DNA of 64,000 nucleotides, taken from Primulina eburnea. Lineage: Eukaryota > Streptophyta > Magnoliopsida > Lamiales > Gesneriaceae. Positions 34,860 through 45,879 of this stretch are shown here, one piece after another. A program made the translations under genes and the position numbers. Position 1 is the first letter of the stretch, and the number at the start of each line of letters is the position of its first letter. The stretch spans positions 17,579,054-17,643,053 of the forward strand of contig NC_133101.1 in assembly GCF_022965805.1 (NCBI RefSeq), in the 5' to 3' direction. Under the pieces are notes generated by a model that saw nothing but the letters and a program-made list of their open reading frames with translations, did not search any database and had not been told where the DNA came from.

Positions 34860-35842
34860 TGTTAGACATAAATTTTATTGTGGCGATGATAACTAAAACC
34901 AGTAGACCAGCAGAACAGAACAACGTCTAACTTATTAGTAGCTGATGTTCTAGTAAAACAAAACCAGTAGAAAAGATAGTTATACAAAACCAGTAGAAAA
35001 CAATTGTCGAACGTTAGTTTTTGTTACCGTTAAGGGCTCCAAGTACTAGTATTATTAATTGCAGCATTAATTGCTACACTGAATCATTTAATGCACCTTA
35101 CCCATTTTGGTATGAAACAGAACTGATTGTTCTACAGTCTTGTTGCAGGAACTTCTTTTGGTAATAAAGCTGATTCTATCAGACTATCTGAAGACTATTC
35201 TGATTTATGGACGTTGAACCCAGTAGATCCTATATAAGAGTACCCAACCTTACACAACAAAGTGGGTGACGCAACAGATTTTCAAGGATCAAAGCTTTCA
35301 TATCGAAATCATTATTAGAGTTCAACTAAAAGAAAAGTAGCACACGCTTCATAGCAAATATCTGATCTTTTGAAGATCATCTCGTGCTACTGATCATCAC
35401 ACTCTTCACTCTCTATATCATTTATACTTTATCAAGAAGAGTCTGTAATCTGAAAAGAGTCTTTTCAGAACGTTGTGTTACGCACATTTGTGAGTTGAGA
35501 AACTAAGAGTTTCAGTAGGCTGAAGTGTAAGTCCTTCTGAAGTGGGTGTGTACAAAAGTTGTACTGTAAAATCCAAAGTCTTTTAGTTATACCTTCTGGA
35601 AACAGAAGAAGGGGAGACGTAGAAGAGTTTATCTTCGAACTTCCATAAACAACTGCTGCCTACTGTTTTACTGTTTTTCTACTACTTCATCAGATTGTTT
35701 CCGCACGTTCTTTATCGTAATCAGGTGGAAGTAACCGCACAAGATTAACTACTATCCTTAACAGGATTCTAGTACCTCATCAGAACGAAAAACGAGTAGA
35801 GTTTATTCACCCCCCCTCTAAACTCAACTTCGATCCTCAACA
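34860..35842 (+). repeat. 5' LTR of G (983 bp)
   Basis: TGTTAGACAT...CCTCAACA. It contains the direct repeat 'aaaaccagtaga' in U3, a TATA box at 35231-35238, and a poly-C run before the end. Compared with the 3' LTR it has a 3-bp insertion near 35050. Confidence 0.95.
35231..35238 (+). promoter_or_regulatory. TATA box of G 5' LTR
   Basis: TATATAAG. An identical box is at 45155-45162 in the 3' LTR. It is the only good TATA element in the LTR and defines the probable U3/R boundary about 30 bp downstream. Confidence 0.7.
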
Positions 35843-35844
35843 AT

Positions 35845-35856
35845 TGGTATCAGAGC
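35845..35856 (+). other. Primer binding site of G
   Basis: TGGTATCAGAGC, complementary to the 3' end of initiator tRNA-Met, starting two bases after the 5' LTR. Confidence 0.9.
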
Positions 35857-35888
35857 AGGTTACTCTTGTTTGTGAAAAACTACAACAA

Positions 35889-37790
35889 ATGGCACATTTC
35901 AGCAAGATCCCTATGTTCTCCAAGGAAGATTTTGACGACTGGAAGATAAGAATGCAAGCTCATCTTGCAGCACAAGACGATGACATGTGGTATGTCATCA
36001 CAGATGGTCCGTTGAGAATCTTAAAGCCTAATACAGCTATTGCTGTTACTGACGGAGCACCATAGATGGTCGAAAAATCGAGAAGTGAATGGACCAGTGA
36101 AAATAAGAAAAAGGCCAATCTTGATAATGTGGCGAAAGACATATTATATAAAACTCTCGACAAGAACACCTTCAGCAAGATTAAGATGTGTTCTACTGCA
36201 AAGGATATTTGGGAAAAGCTCATTCAGATATGCGAAGGAAATGAGCAAACAAAAGAAAACAAACTGTCTGTAGCTATGCAGAAGTTTGAAAATCTAAAAA
36301 TGAGAGCTGGTGAAACTCTAAACGAGTTCGATGAAAGATTCAGTAGCCTGGTAAATGAGCTAGCTGCTCTGGGCAAAGAGCATAGCAACAGGGAAATAGC
36401 CCTCAAAGTTATGAGAGCATTACCTAGAGAATGGGATGTTAAAACAATGGCTATGAGAGTATCCAAAGATTTGAACAAATTGGAGCTGCACGACTTATTT
36501 GCAGATCTGAAAGCCTACGAGTTCGAATTGAAAGTAAGAAGTGGAGAAGAGCCTTCAAGCCTACCAACCAAGGCTCTTGCTGCTACTGCTACTGCTACTG
36601 CTTTTACTGCTACTGCCTCTACTTCCTCTACTACTGCTGCAGTTGTACCTCAGGCATTACCAACTATGATCACTGACAATACTATGGAGAAGACTGCTGA
36701 ACAAATCAGTAGTGATGCTATGTCTCTGTTTGTAAAGAAATTCTCCAGGTTCATGAAGAAAAACCATCGAACTTATCAAGGTCCCAATCGCAACTTCAAG
36801 AAAGAATCACCATCTGGTGATATGGGATGCTTTAACTGTGGAAAGATAGGTCATTTCATTGCAGATTGTCCTAAACCAAAGAAGGATGACCAAAAGAGAA
36901 AGGATCACAAGAGGAATGACAAGAAGTCCAGAAGAGATCGAAAAGCAATGATTGCTGAAGAAAGCAAATCAAAATGGGCAGACTCAAGTTCTGAGTCATC
37001 CGACTCTGAAAGTCATTCCAGTGACAGTGATTCAGAAGAAGTCAAATGTCTCATGGCAGGCACTGATTCAGCCTCGACATCTGGAGAGGTATTTGACTTT
37101 GACTCTAACGAATTTACACGAACTGATCTGATTAATGCATTACATGACATGGTAGAAGAGTATTCTAGACTTTCTCAATCATTTGAAGAAGTTAAGATCG
37201 AAAATCAGAGCTTAAAGAATCAGAACAGTAAGTTAACTTGCTTGCAAGTAGACAGCTATAATGATTTACAAGTTGAGATGAGTAGATTGAGAACTGAGAA
37301 TGAAAGAGCCAAAGCAGATTACCAGAAGGTGCTTTCTGAAAATCAGAAGTTGTCGCTACTGGTGAACGCTTGGAATAAGTCTTCTGTTTCATTGGAAAAG
37401 ATGCAAGAATTACAAAAACAGTCTGGAGACAGGAGTGGTCTCGGATTTTGTAATGATGAAGGATCTTCTGAAACGAATACCAAGCCAAAACTGGATATGT
37501 GCAAAGGGAAATATATTCATTTTGTGAAATCCAGCATGGTACAGGAACCAGTAGTACCTACTGTTTTAGTTGAAAGGAATGTAAATCTGACGAACAGAAG
37601 AACGCACTATGGTCTGGGTTATGTTAAACCTAAGGAAAAAGTTGACCAGAGTTACAGATTCAGAAGAGAATTCAACTCTGGAAGACAACATCCTATGAAG
37701 GTTAAAAACTACCAGCACTACAACTCTAAGCCTGTTCAGAAGAGATACAGACTGGAAAAAAGAAAACAGAAGGGAAGAACAACACTTTGA
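35889..37790 (+). pseudogene. Sirevirus G gag (one in-frame TAG)
   Basis: The first good ATG after the primer site is at 35889 (MAHFSKIPMFSKEDFDDW). The frame meets TAG at 36063-36065, then continues open to 37790. Features: a gag UBN2 core (about 36120-36540: NLDNVAKDILYKTLDK, AMQKFENLKMRAGETLNEF, ALPREWDVKTMAMR), an Ala/Thr-rich run (36575-36650), a CX2CX4HX4C zinc knuckle at about 36828-36869 (CFNCGKIGHFIADC), a Lys/Arg-rich then Ser/Asp-rich stretch, and a predicted coiled coil (about 37140-37400). It makes the capsid and nucleocapsid. The TGA at the end probably follows a slip at an A-run near 37757, because protein-like sequence continues in another frame. Confidence 0.9.
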
Positions 37791-37940
37791 TATGCATACT
37801 GTTAGAAATAACAGACCCTCTGTTGCACACACATCTTTGGATACACGAAGTACAAAGTCCCCAAGAATTGTACAAATGTGGGTCCCCAAAGGACTGATAA
37901 GGCTTGGACCCAAATAGATTTGGGTACCAGATACTAAAAT
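37791..37940 (+). pseudogene. G gag-pol linker, frame-disrupted
   Basis: In the +1 frame relative to gag, the sequence reads through to WVPKGLIRLGPK, then TAG (37915-37917), then IWVPDTK, a stretch typical of Sirevirus pol before the protease. The pol ORF then resumes in the gag frame. At least two frameshifts and one stop therefore lie in this linker. Confidence 0.65.
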
Positions 37941-40709
37941 TTGTGTTTGCAGGAACAGAAGAAGGAAGCAGAAATCAGTAACTCTACATGGTATCTGGAC
38001 AGTGGATGTTCCAGACACATGACTGGACAGAAAAACCTACTCTCTGAGATAGTGAGTTGTACTGGACCAAAGATAACTTTTGGAGACAACTCAAAAGCTT
38101 TCCAGAAGCATTCATGCATAATTAAAGATTCTGCTGAAACTACTTTGTTAACCGGAAAGAGAGAAGGCAACACTTATAGAGTCTCCTGGAACTCAAATCA
38201 TGTCAATACTCCTACATGCCTAGTTGCTTCTATTAGCAGTAAACACTGGTTATGGCACAAGAAATTAAATCATCTGAATTTCAAGTCAATCAATTATCTC
38301 AAGAAGCAGAATATGGTTGATGGATTACCTGATATTAATTTTGTTAAAAATCATGTTTGTTCTGCTTGTCAGCTTGGGAAACAGATAAGATCCAGTTTCA
38401 AGACCAAAGATAGCAAATCAACTTCAAGATGTCTGGAACTACTGCATATGGATCTATTTGGTCCAATCCCCATCATGAGCTTAGGAGGAATGATATACAC
38501 TCTTGTTGTTAGTGATGAATTTTCTAGATTCACTTGGGTAATCTTTCTCGCAGGAAAAGATCAGACCAGCAGTCTCTTGATCAAGCTTCTGAAAAGGATT
38601 CAAAATGAAAAATCTACCACTATTATTAAAATCAGAAGTGATCGGGGCACTGAATTCACTAACAAGTATCTTGAGTTATATTTGAATGAACAGGGAATTC
38701 ACCATGAATATTCAGCTGCCAGAACTCCTCAACAAAACGGAGTAGCTGAGAGAAGAAACAGAACTCTAAAAGAAGCAGCTAGAACAATGCTAGCAGATGC
38801 AGACATTTCTCAGCGCTTCTGGGCTGAAGCAATCAATACTGCTTGTTACACGCAAAACAGATCGATGGTCAACAAAAGACACAACCAGACTCCGTATGAA
38901 ATATGGAAAGGGAAGAAGCCTAACGTATCTTACTTTCATGTATTTGGTTGCAAATGCTTTGTATTAAATAATGGCAAAAATCATTTGACTGCATTTGACT
39001 CTAAATCAGATGTTGGAATATTTCTTGGTTACTCTGCTGTAAGCAGAGCTTTTAGAGTCTTCAACAGTAGAACTCTTAATGTTGAAGAATCAATTCATGT
39101 TGTCTTCGATGAAGACAGCAGTGCTGAAATTTCTAAAATATCTGATTTAAGTAACAGGTTAGACAGGATTAATCTGGAAATTGACAGTGAAGATGATGTA
39201 GAAACGATTACCAAGGATCTTCTAAATCCAGAACCAGACATTCCAATAGTGGAACCAGAAGTACAGAATTTGGATCTACCAATACCAGCAGAAGATGTTC
39301 AAGAACCTACTACTGATTCTATAGAAAACAATCTTAACATATCAAATCAGGAAGATGTTCAGTTAAATATGTTTATCTGGAGAAAGTCCCATCCTCCATC
39401 ACTGGTTATTGGTAATCCAGCAGCGCCTTTAAGAACAAGAAGGCAAATGCTTAATGAATACATGCATGCTGCTTTTATATCTCAGGATGAACCAAAGAAA
39501 ATTGAAGAAGCTCTTCTGGATCCTAGTTGGATTGAAGCCATGCAAGAAGAGTTGAATCAATTCAAGCGTAATGATGTTTGGTTTCTAGTACCTAGACCAT
39601 CTCACCAAGCTGTTATTGGAACTCGGTGGGTATTTAGAAACAAACTTAATGAAGAAGGCACAGTAGTCAGAAACAAAGCTAGACTGGTGGCTCAAGGCTT
39701 CAGACAAGAAGAAGGCATAGACTTTGATGAGACTTATGCACCAGTAGCAAGGCTTGAAGCAATCAGAATATTCTTAGCCTTTGCTGCTTTCAAAAATTTC
39801 AAAGTATATCAAATGGATGTAAAAAGTGCCTTCCTCAATGGTCTTTTACAAGAAGAAGTTTACGTGGAACAACCTCCAGGATTACAAATCAAGCAATCAG
39901 AAACTGGAATCTTTATAAATCAAGCCAAATACACCAAGGAGCTTCTGAAAAAGTTTGGAATGGAAGCATGTTCTGCTGCTTCTACTCCAATGAGCTCATC
40001 TATTAAGCTTGATAAAGATGAAAGTGGTACTCCAGTAGAGGTAACTCAGTATCGAGGTCTTATTGGTTCATTATTATATTTAACTGCCAGTAGACTAGAT
40101 ATCATGTTTGCTGTTTGCATCTGTGCTAGATTTCAATCTAACCCCAAACAATCTCATTATATTGCTGCTAAACGTATTTTGAAGTACTTGAAAGGAACTC
40201 AAAATGTCGGTTTATGGTATCCCACTGACTCATCTTTAAATCTTATTGGATATTCAGATGCTGATTATGCAGGTTGTAAACTAGATCGGAAAAGCACGAG
40301 TGGTTTTTGTCAATTTCTTGGTGATAGGCTGATATCCTGGTTTAGCAAGAAATAGACTTTCATAGCCACATCTACTGCAGAAGCAGAATATCTGGCTGCT
40401 GGAAGCTGCTGCTCTCAGATACTGTGGATTCAACAACAGTTGAGAGATTATGGGATTCAAGCCTCCGAATCACCTATATTCTGCGACAACACAAGTGCTA
40501 TTGCAATCACTCAAAATCCAGTACTTCATTCCAGAACGAAGCACATAGACATCAGACATCATTTTATTAGAGATCATGTGCAGAAGAAGAACATTCGTCT
40601 GGAATATGTTTCTACTGATCAACAAACAGCAGATATCTTCACGAAACCCTTACCAGAGAATAAGTTTTCTTACTTTCGTAACTCTCTTGGTTTGATAGAT
40701 TTAACTTAA
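37941..40709 (+). pseudogene. Sirevirus G pol: PR-IN-RT-RNase H, RT box deleted
   Basis: Protease: [13 protein letters not shown] (active D-S-G) at about 37990. Integrase: LWHKKLNHL...VCSACQLGK zinc finger (about 38250-38380), then the D,D,E core in [17 protein letters not shown] and [50 protein letters not shown] (first catalytic Asp). It then jumps from [10 protein letters not shown] straight into [10 protein letters not shown] at about 39879-39893, so roughly a hundred residues with the YVDD box are missing in frame. RNase [10 protein letters not shown], then TAG at 40353-40355, then STAEAEYLAA and CDNTSAIA, ending at TAA 40707. The TAG replaces the usual Gln codon of the KKQ motif. Confidence 0.92.
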
Positions 40710-41033
40710 GTACTTTCTGATTATCTTGGTTAATTTTTTTTTGCTTATTCATCATATTGAACTTGAAGAAGAAAAGTAGTAGAGTAAAGCAAATTGCTGA
40801 GAATGAAATTTTATTAGAAACCATTCCAGTACATTACATCATGCTCAAGTAAAAACAGTAGATCTTAAATGCTAATTATCCAGTAGCGTTATCTTTAGCT
40901 TCTGTCTTCAGAAGTTCTCTGTTTTTTGCCTGCTGAGTACTTCAACACGAACAAGACTTTCTAAGCAAAGAAAGGCCTAGAAAGAATCTAACAAGATTGG
41001 GTCTTGTTAGAACTAATCTATTTTTTAGATGCC
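40710..41033. other. Spacer after G pol
   Basis: 324 bp between pol and the end of the antisense ORF. Non-coding, T-rich, with no recognised element. Confidence 0.6.
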
Positions 41034-41288
41034 TTACAGGGCATCATAGGGGAGACCTCCATCAATCCACCAGCACTCTCTTATTGCATTAGCATGCTTC
41101 TGGAAGAAATGGATGCAACATATCCATACTGATGAAAGCATCAAACCCGTCTGGTGGTGGTTACTGGAACTCCAGGAGTGTATTTCAGGGATCATTACGT
41201 GAAGAATGACATCTTCAAACTCCTCTCTGAACAGTTTTGCTTCGACTCCTGATTCAAACTCTAACTCTCTCTTTACTTGTGTCCTCAT
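41034..41288 (-). CDS. Antisense 84-codon ORF between G pol and envelope-like ORF
   Basis: Minus-strand ORF, ATG at 41288 (context AAAATGAGG) to a stop at 41034. I do not recognise the protein. It has an acidic N-terminal half (ELEFESGVEAKLFREEFEDV) and a Trp/Cys/His-rich C-terminal half (WICCIHFFQKHANAIRECWW). There is no signal peptide, and the hydrophobic stretch is too short and interrupted for a clear membrane helix. A TATA box (CTATAAATA, minus strand, 41336-41328) lies about 40 bp before the ATG, leaving room for a short 5' leader. The ORF has ordinary amino-acid composition. It could be a captured gene, an antisense accessory ORF like those known in some plant retroelements, or chance. 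Confidence 0.4.
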   Translation of the reverse strand: MRTQVKRELEFESGVEAKLFREEFEDVILHVMIPEIHSWSSSNHHQTGLMLSSVWICCIHFFQKHANAIRECWWIDGGLPYDAL

Positions 41289-41327
41289 TTTAGATTCATC
41301 TGTTTTACTTCGTTCAAGATGTGCAGG

Positions 41328-41336
41328 TATTTATAG
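41328..41336 (-). promoter_or_regulatory. TATA box upstream of antisense ORF
   Basis: Reads CTATAAATA on the minus strand, a near-ideal plant TATA box, 40 bp from the antisense ATG. It lies outside both LTRs, so it would be an internal antisense promoter. Confidence 0.5.
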
Positions 41337-41738
41337 AGGAAACTAATACACTTGTGAATCGCAAGATTGCGACTGTTCATCTTCAACGGCTCAGATTGAC
41401 AGATTGTCAAGAGTCACTTATCGCAATTATGACCACTTATTATTTGCAGTTACCGAGGGGGAACTGTATCTCAGTCAGACTGAGAGTTTGACGTCTTTTC
41501 AGAAAACAGATAGGATGTTTGTCTTTTCGATAAAACTTCGAGTCTGCTAGTTTTTGTCTAAGTGCTTAACTATTTCAGCACCCTGAAACTTCCAGCAGAC
41601 GTTATCATAAAATGACAAATCCTCTTCTGATTTCTTTTAGTAACCGACTGGACAGCCCGCTCTTTTTCAAAATTTTCAAATTATTTGAATATCTGACAGT
41701 TTCTGCAAAATTTTCAAACACTCAACCAAGAACATACT

Positions 41739-41748
41739 GACACGTGTC
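41739..41748. promoter_or_regulatory. Perfect palindromic G-box (GACACGTGTC)
   Basis: An ACGT-core palindrome of the type bound by plant bZIP/bHLH factors and used in ABA-responsive promoters. It lies 137 bp before the envelope-like ATG and about 450 bp from the antisense ATG, in the spacer between the two divergent ORFs. A weak TATA-like TATATTTTTT on the plus strand follows at about 41770. Confidence 0.45.
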
Positions 41749-41884
41749 TTTATGTTTATTTGACGGCTGTATATTTTTTATTTCTTTTACCTTTACTGTT
41801 TCATATCTATAGCTATTCAGCTACTGATTTCTCTCGGATTTCACTAACTACTGCAAATTTGTCTAATCTCATCTGCATACAGAA

Positions 41885-44683
41885 ATGGCTGGCGCTTACA
41901 CTCTTAACGCGTATCAAGTTAACTTTGCCTCGGTTCTCAATATCAAGGATGAGAATCTCCTGAAAATGTTTCAGGATCTAGAGCAATCGGGACTCCGGAA
42001 ATTCCTGGAAGCATCAGCAGTCATTTACAAAAATGCTCTACTGGAATTTTATGCTAAAGCCACAGTGCATGAAGGCAGGATTGTTTATACTCAAGGAGAT
42101 GCTTCTATCTCCATTGATGCCGCTCATCTGGGAGCAGTCTTCCTCCTCCCACTTGCAGGTGTTTCTGAACTCTCTGATATTTCTAAGCTGGATATGTCTA
42201 TTGCGCTTAGCTCGTTCTCAGCCTCTGGAGAAGAACTCTCTCCTTCCTGTCACAAGAAATTACTTAAAATCGAGTATCAGATTTTGGCCTATATTGTTGC
42301 CAAAGCTATTTTGATCAAGGCTGGAACATTCGACAAGTTGACAAAGGAAAATGTTCAAGTTATGACTGCCATCACCAAGGGGATCAAGGTGGATTGGAGT
42401 CATTTTATTTTCAGAATCATGAAGGACATGGTTGTCAGGCGAAGTTCTGGTTTCGCAGTTCAGATCAGTGTTTTGCTCAAAGATGCTGGTTTCGCATCTA
42501 CCAGTGATCTGGATTCTACGTCTGTTACAATGATTGATGCAGCAAATGTATTAGCTTTAAGGCCTAAGCCAACAGTGGCAGAGTTTGTGGCGATGAAGAA
42601 GGAAATTGGGGACCATGCCTCTGAGGCTCCGAAACCTCAGAAGAAAATCTCAAAGAAACGGTTGATTATCTCATTGGATTCAGATGAAACAGCAACAGAA
42701 GAGTCTGCTGCTGTTGCTCAATCAGCAGGGCCGACCCCAGTCAAGAAGAAATCTCGCACAATTCTCAAGATTAAGAAGACAACAGCACCATCTGAGATTG
42801 AGAATGTACCTATTCGACAGGTCTTTCCAGAAGCGGTTCCTTCTGCTAGGACCACTGGTTCTTCAACTGCACTTGCTACTGCGTCCATTTCAGCACCTCC
42901 TACTGTTTCCAGTTCTAAATCAACATCTGGAATTAACATTCGGGAACCAGCAAGCGGGTCTTCTGCCTTCCGACCAATCGTGCATGTGTCATCTTCTGAC
43001 AAAGGCAAAGGAAAAATGGTAGAAAAACCACCTATTGTTAGTCTCAAAACCACTGTTGCTACTGGTGTTGACCTTCATCTCGCAGAGATTGAGACCTCTG
43101 CTCATGATGACATGAATTTCTTTGATGAATGGCATCATGTGAGGCTATTTCACTCCTTTAGTTACTTCAAGACAAAAGGACATTTTGCCAAGGTGATGAA
43201 TGCAGAACAAAGGGTCTTTCAGCTGGCAAAAACTGAGAATGTCATCGAGGCCTTGAGAAGAAGGGATTTTGTCCTCGAACAGCTGAAATGTCAGAAGTTG
43301 GAATCGGTTCTACAAGTTCTTCAATCTAATTTTGATCCTGCTGTTCCTACCGCTGTTTAGGATCAAAATGTTATTATGATTCTCTCTGACAGATTGAAGC
43401 AGATGAATGAGCAACTTCTTGCTCAAGAACAAGGCTTTGGAGAGCCCATTGTTTATCATGTCAGCCTTATTCCAGAGTTTCTACAGACAGTTGAGGAAAA
43501 GACTATAGCCTCCCCACAGGCTTCTGCTCTTAGTACTCCTGCATCTCCAACTCGGCCCATTCCGACATCATCACTGCTGTCTGTGCATGAACTGGCTTCG
43601 GTTGAAGAAGTCATTGAATCTATTATCCCTTCAGCAGCAGCACCGGTTACCTCTTTGCCACCCTCTGACTCTCCAATTCCAGGGCAACATTTGGCGGAAT
43701 CAGACGCTCCCTCCTTGCTACCGAATTTAGAGATTTTCTCTGCTGCTCATCAAGTCGAAATGACAGCTCTTCTGAATCAGCAGCTTGCTCCCTCTGCTGA
43801 AGGCCCCTCAGCCTCTCTAGATGAGTTTGTACCACCGGAAGAAGCCTTGGCCCTTGTCTTGGATGATTCTACTGTAGAACTTGCTCCTCCTCTGGTTACT
43901 GTTGTTTCTCCTGTTTCTGCACCTCCAGCAGAGACCACAGCAGACGCTGCTCCTACTACTGCTTTGATGGATGCTGCTCCTATCTCTACTGCATTGACTG
44001 TCTCTCCTACTGCTTTACCTGTGACGAATTCTCGTCTATCTGAAATCAAACAACGCATAGTTGCACGCACTCCCTCCCCGGAATTAGATCCGTTCAATCT
44101 CGAACATCAGATTATAGGTCTGCAAAATGATCTCCACAACATCTCTGATTTAGTGAGGCGTATATCGTGTGAAAACCTTGTGGAATACAGTGGTGCTAAA
44201 TCTTTCCGAGAGACAATGGGTAGACACATTTATCTCACTAAGGAAACCACTGACAAGATGTATGCTGAAGCCTCCGTTTTCAGACAAGCTGTATCGAGAT
44301 CTCATGCTAACCTCGTGATTGCTCAAACTGATATTCTTACTCGACTCACTGAGCATGATGATCATCTTCGATCACTATCTACATCTGTGGAACTTTTGGA
44401 TGCCAAGATTGATTCTCAAAATCAATCTATCACTGCATTGGATGATCGCATTTCTTTTCAGACCCCGTATCTGGAAATGCTAACCGATGGCATTCAAAAT
44501 ATCTCCGGCCGATTGAATGATCTCTTTGCTCATGTGCTGGTCGCTGATGCCAAAAAGGGGGAAGATAGGGCAGATAAAGGAGATCAAGGAGGAAATCAAG
44601 ATAAGGAGGCAGAACCTTCTAACAGAAGAGATCAAGAACCTCCGAATGAAGAAATCATGTTCATGGATATTGGAATCAATTGA
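41885..44683 (+). pseudogene. Sirevirus envelope-like ORF of G (one in-frame TAG)
   Basis: ATG 41885 (MAGAYTLNAYQVNFASVLNI). It is open to TAG at 43358-43360, then open in the same frame to TGA at 44683, so the intact frame would be about 930 codons. The N-terminal 230 residues (FLEASAVIYKNALLEFYAKATV, LLKIEYQILAYIVAKAIL) match the envelope-like/'putative plant transposon protein' type of Sirevirus 3' ORFs. The middle is Ser/Pro/Thr/Ala-rich and low complexity. The C-terminal region (about 44090-44540) has heptad spacing that suggests a coiled coil, then a charged tail. I see no signal peptide or clear transmembrane helix, so true envelope function is not supported. Confidence 0.85.
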
Positions 44684-44773
44684 TTTATTTTCCTCATTAA
44701 CAATTATCCTTCAGTTTTATTGTTTATCTGTTTTATTTAACTACTTGCTACTGTTTAGGTTTTGGCATCACCA

Positions 44774-44786
44774 CAAAGGGGGAAAT
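44774..44786 (+). other. Polypurine tract of G
   Basis: AAAGGGGGAAAT directly before the 3' LTR, the plus-strand priming site. Confidence 0.88.
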
Positions 44787-45766
44787 TGTTAGACATAAAT
44801 TTTATTGTGGCGATGATAACTAAAACCAGTAGACCAGCAGACCAGAACAACGTCTAACTTATTAGTAGCTGCTGTTCTAGTAAAACAAAGCCAGTAGAAA
44901 AGATAGTTATACAAAACCAGTAGAAAACAATTGCCGAACGTTAGTTTTTGTTACCGTTAAGGGCTCCAAGTACTAGTATTAATTGCAGCATTAATTACTA
45001 CACTGAATCATTTAATGCACCTTACCCATTTTGGTATGAAACAGAACTGATTGTTCTACAGTCTTGTTGCAGGAACTTCTTTTGGTAATAAAGCTGATTC
45101 TATCAGATTATCTGAAGACTATTCTGATTTATGGACGTTGAACCCAGTAGATCCTATATAAGAGTACCCAACCTTACACAACAAAGTGGGTGACGCAACA
45201 GATTTTCAAGGATAAAAGCTTTCATATCGAAATCATTATTAGAGTTCAACTAAAAGAAAAGTAGCACACGCTTCATAGCAAATATCTGATCTTTTGAAGA
45301 TCATCTCATGCTACTGATCATCACACTCTTCACTCTCTATATCATTTATACTTTATCAAGAAGAGTCTATAATCTGAAAAGAGTCTTTTCAGAACGTTGT
45401 GTTACGCACATTTGTGAGTTGAGAAACTAAGAGTTTCAGTAGGCTGAAGTGTAAGTCCTTCTGAAGTGGGTGTGTACAAAAGTTGTACTGTAAAATCCAA
45501 AGTCTTTTAGTTATATCTTCTGGAAACAGAAGAAGGGGAGACGTAGAAGAGTTTATCTTCGAACTTCCATAAACAACTGCTGCCTACTGTTTTACTGTTT
45601 TTCTACTACTTCATCAGATTGTTTCCGCACGTTCTTTATCGTAATCAGGTGGAAGTAACTGCACAAGATCAACTACTATCCTTAACAGGATTCTAGTACC
45701 TCATCAGAACGAAAAACGAGTAGAGTTTATTCACCCCCCCTCTAAACTCAACTTCGATCCTCAACA
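44787..45766 (+). repeat. 3' LTR of G (980 bp)
   Basis: TGTTAGACAT...CCTCAACA, near-identical to the 5' LTR. It abuts CTTTC at 45767. Confidence 0.95.
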
Positions 45767-45771
45767 CTTTC

Positions 45772-45870
45772 TCACTTAATTCTTTTAAATTAAGCATGCA
45801 ACATAATTATTATAATAGCGTAAAAAATCATAAACGTGATGCATGAACATTTAAAAATATTAGTATTTGT
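45772..45870 (-). repeat. Second partial F LTR, right of G
   Basis: Continues 34859 and matches 34376-34480 ('tcacttaattc...gtgatgcatgaacattt'). It ends near 45870, where an oppositely oriented LTR fragment begins. Confidence 0.8.
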
Positions 45871-45879
45871 GCTATTTTG

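Larger units (their letters stand above)
41289..41884. other. Divergent intergenic spacer of G
   Basis: About 600 bp between the antisense ORF and the envelope-like ORF. It holds the minus-strand TATA box, the G-box and a pyrimidine-rich leader before the plus-strand ATG. No other coding potential. Confidence 0.55.
34860..45766 (+). mobile_element. Sirevirus-type Ty1/copia element G, full length (10.9 kb)
   Basis: 5' LTR 34860-35842, 3' LTR 44787-45766, flanked by CTTTC (34855-34859, 45767-45771). Order: primer site, gag with zinc knuckle, protease, integrase, RT, RNase H, a spacer with an antisense ORF, an envelope-like ORF, and the polypurine tract. Copia order with a long extra 3' ORF is the Sirevirus (SIRE/Maximus) plan. 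By eye the LTRs differ at about a dozen sites plus small indels, so this is a young insertion and the innermost of the nest. Coding defects are TAG stops in gag, pol and the envelope-like ORF, a gag-pol linker frameshift, and an RT deletion. Confidence 0.95.

Noticed and set aside
40639..40824. 61-codon minus-strand ORF
   Set aside because: Partly antisense to the pol end, low complexity, no TATA or conserved motif near it.
41885..44683. True envelope glycoprotein
   Set aside because: No signal peptide, transmembrane segment or cleavage site is visible; only the Sirevirus envelope-like type is supported.
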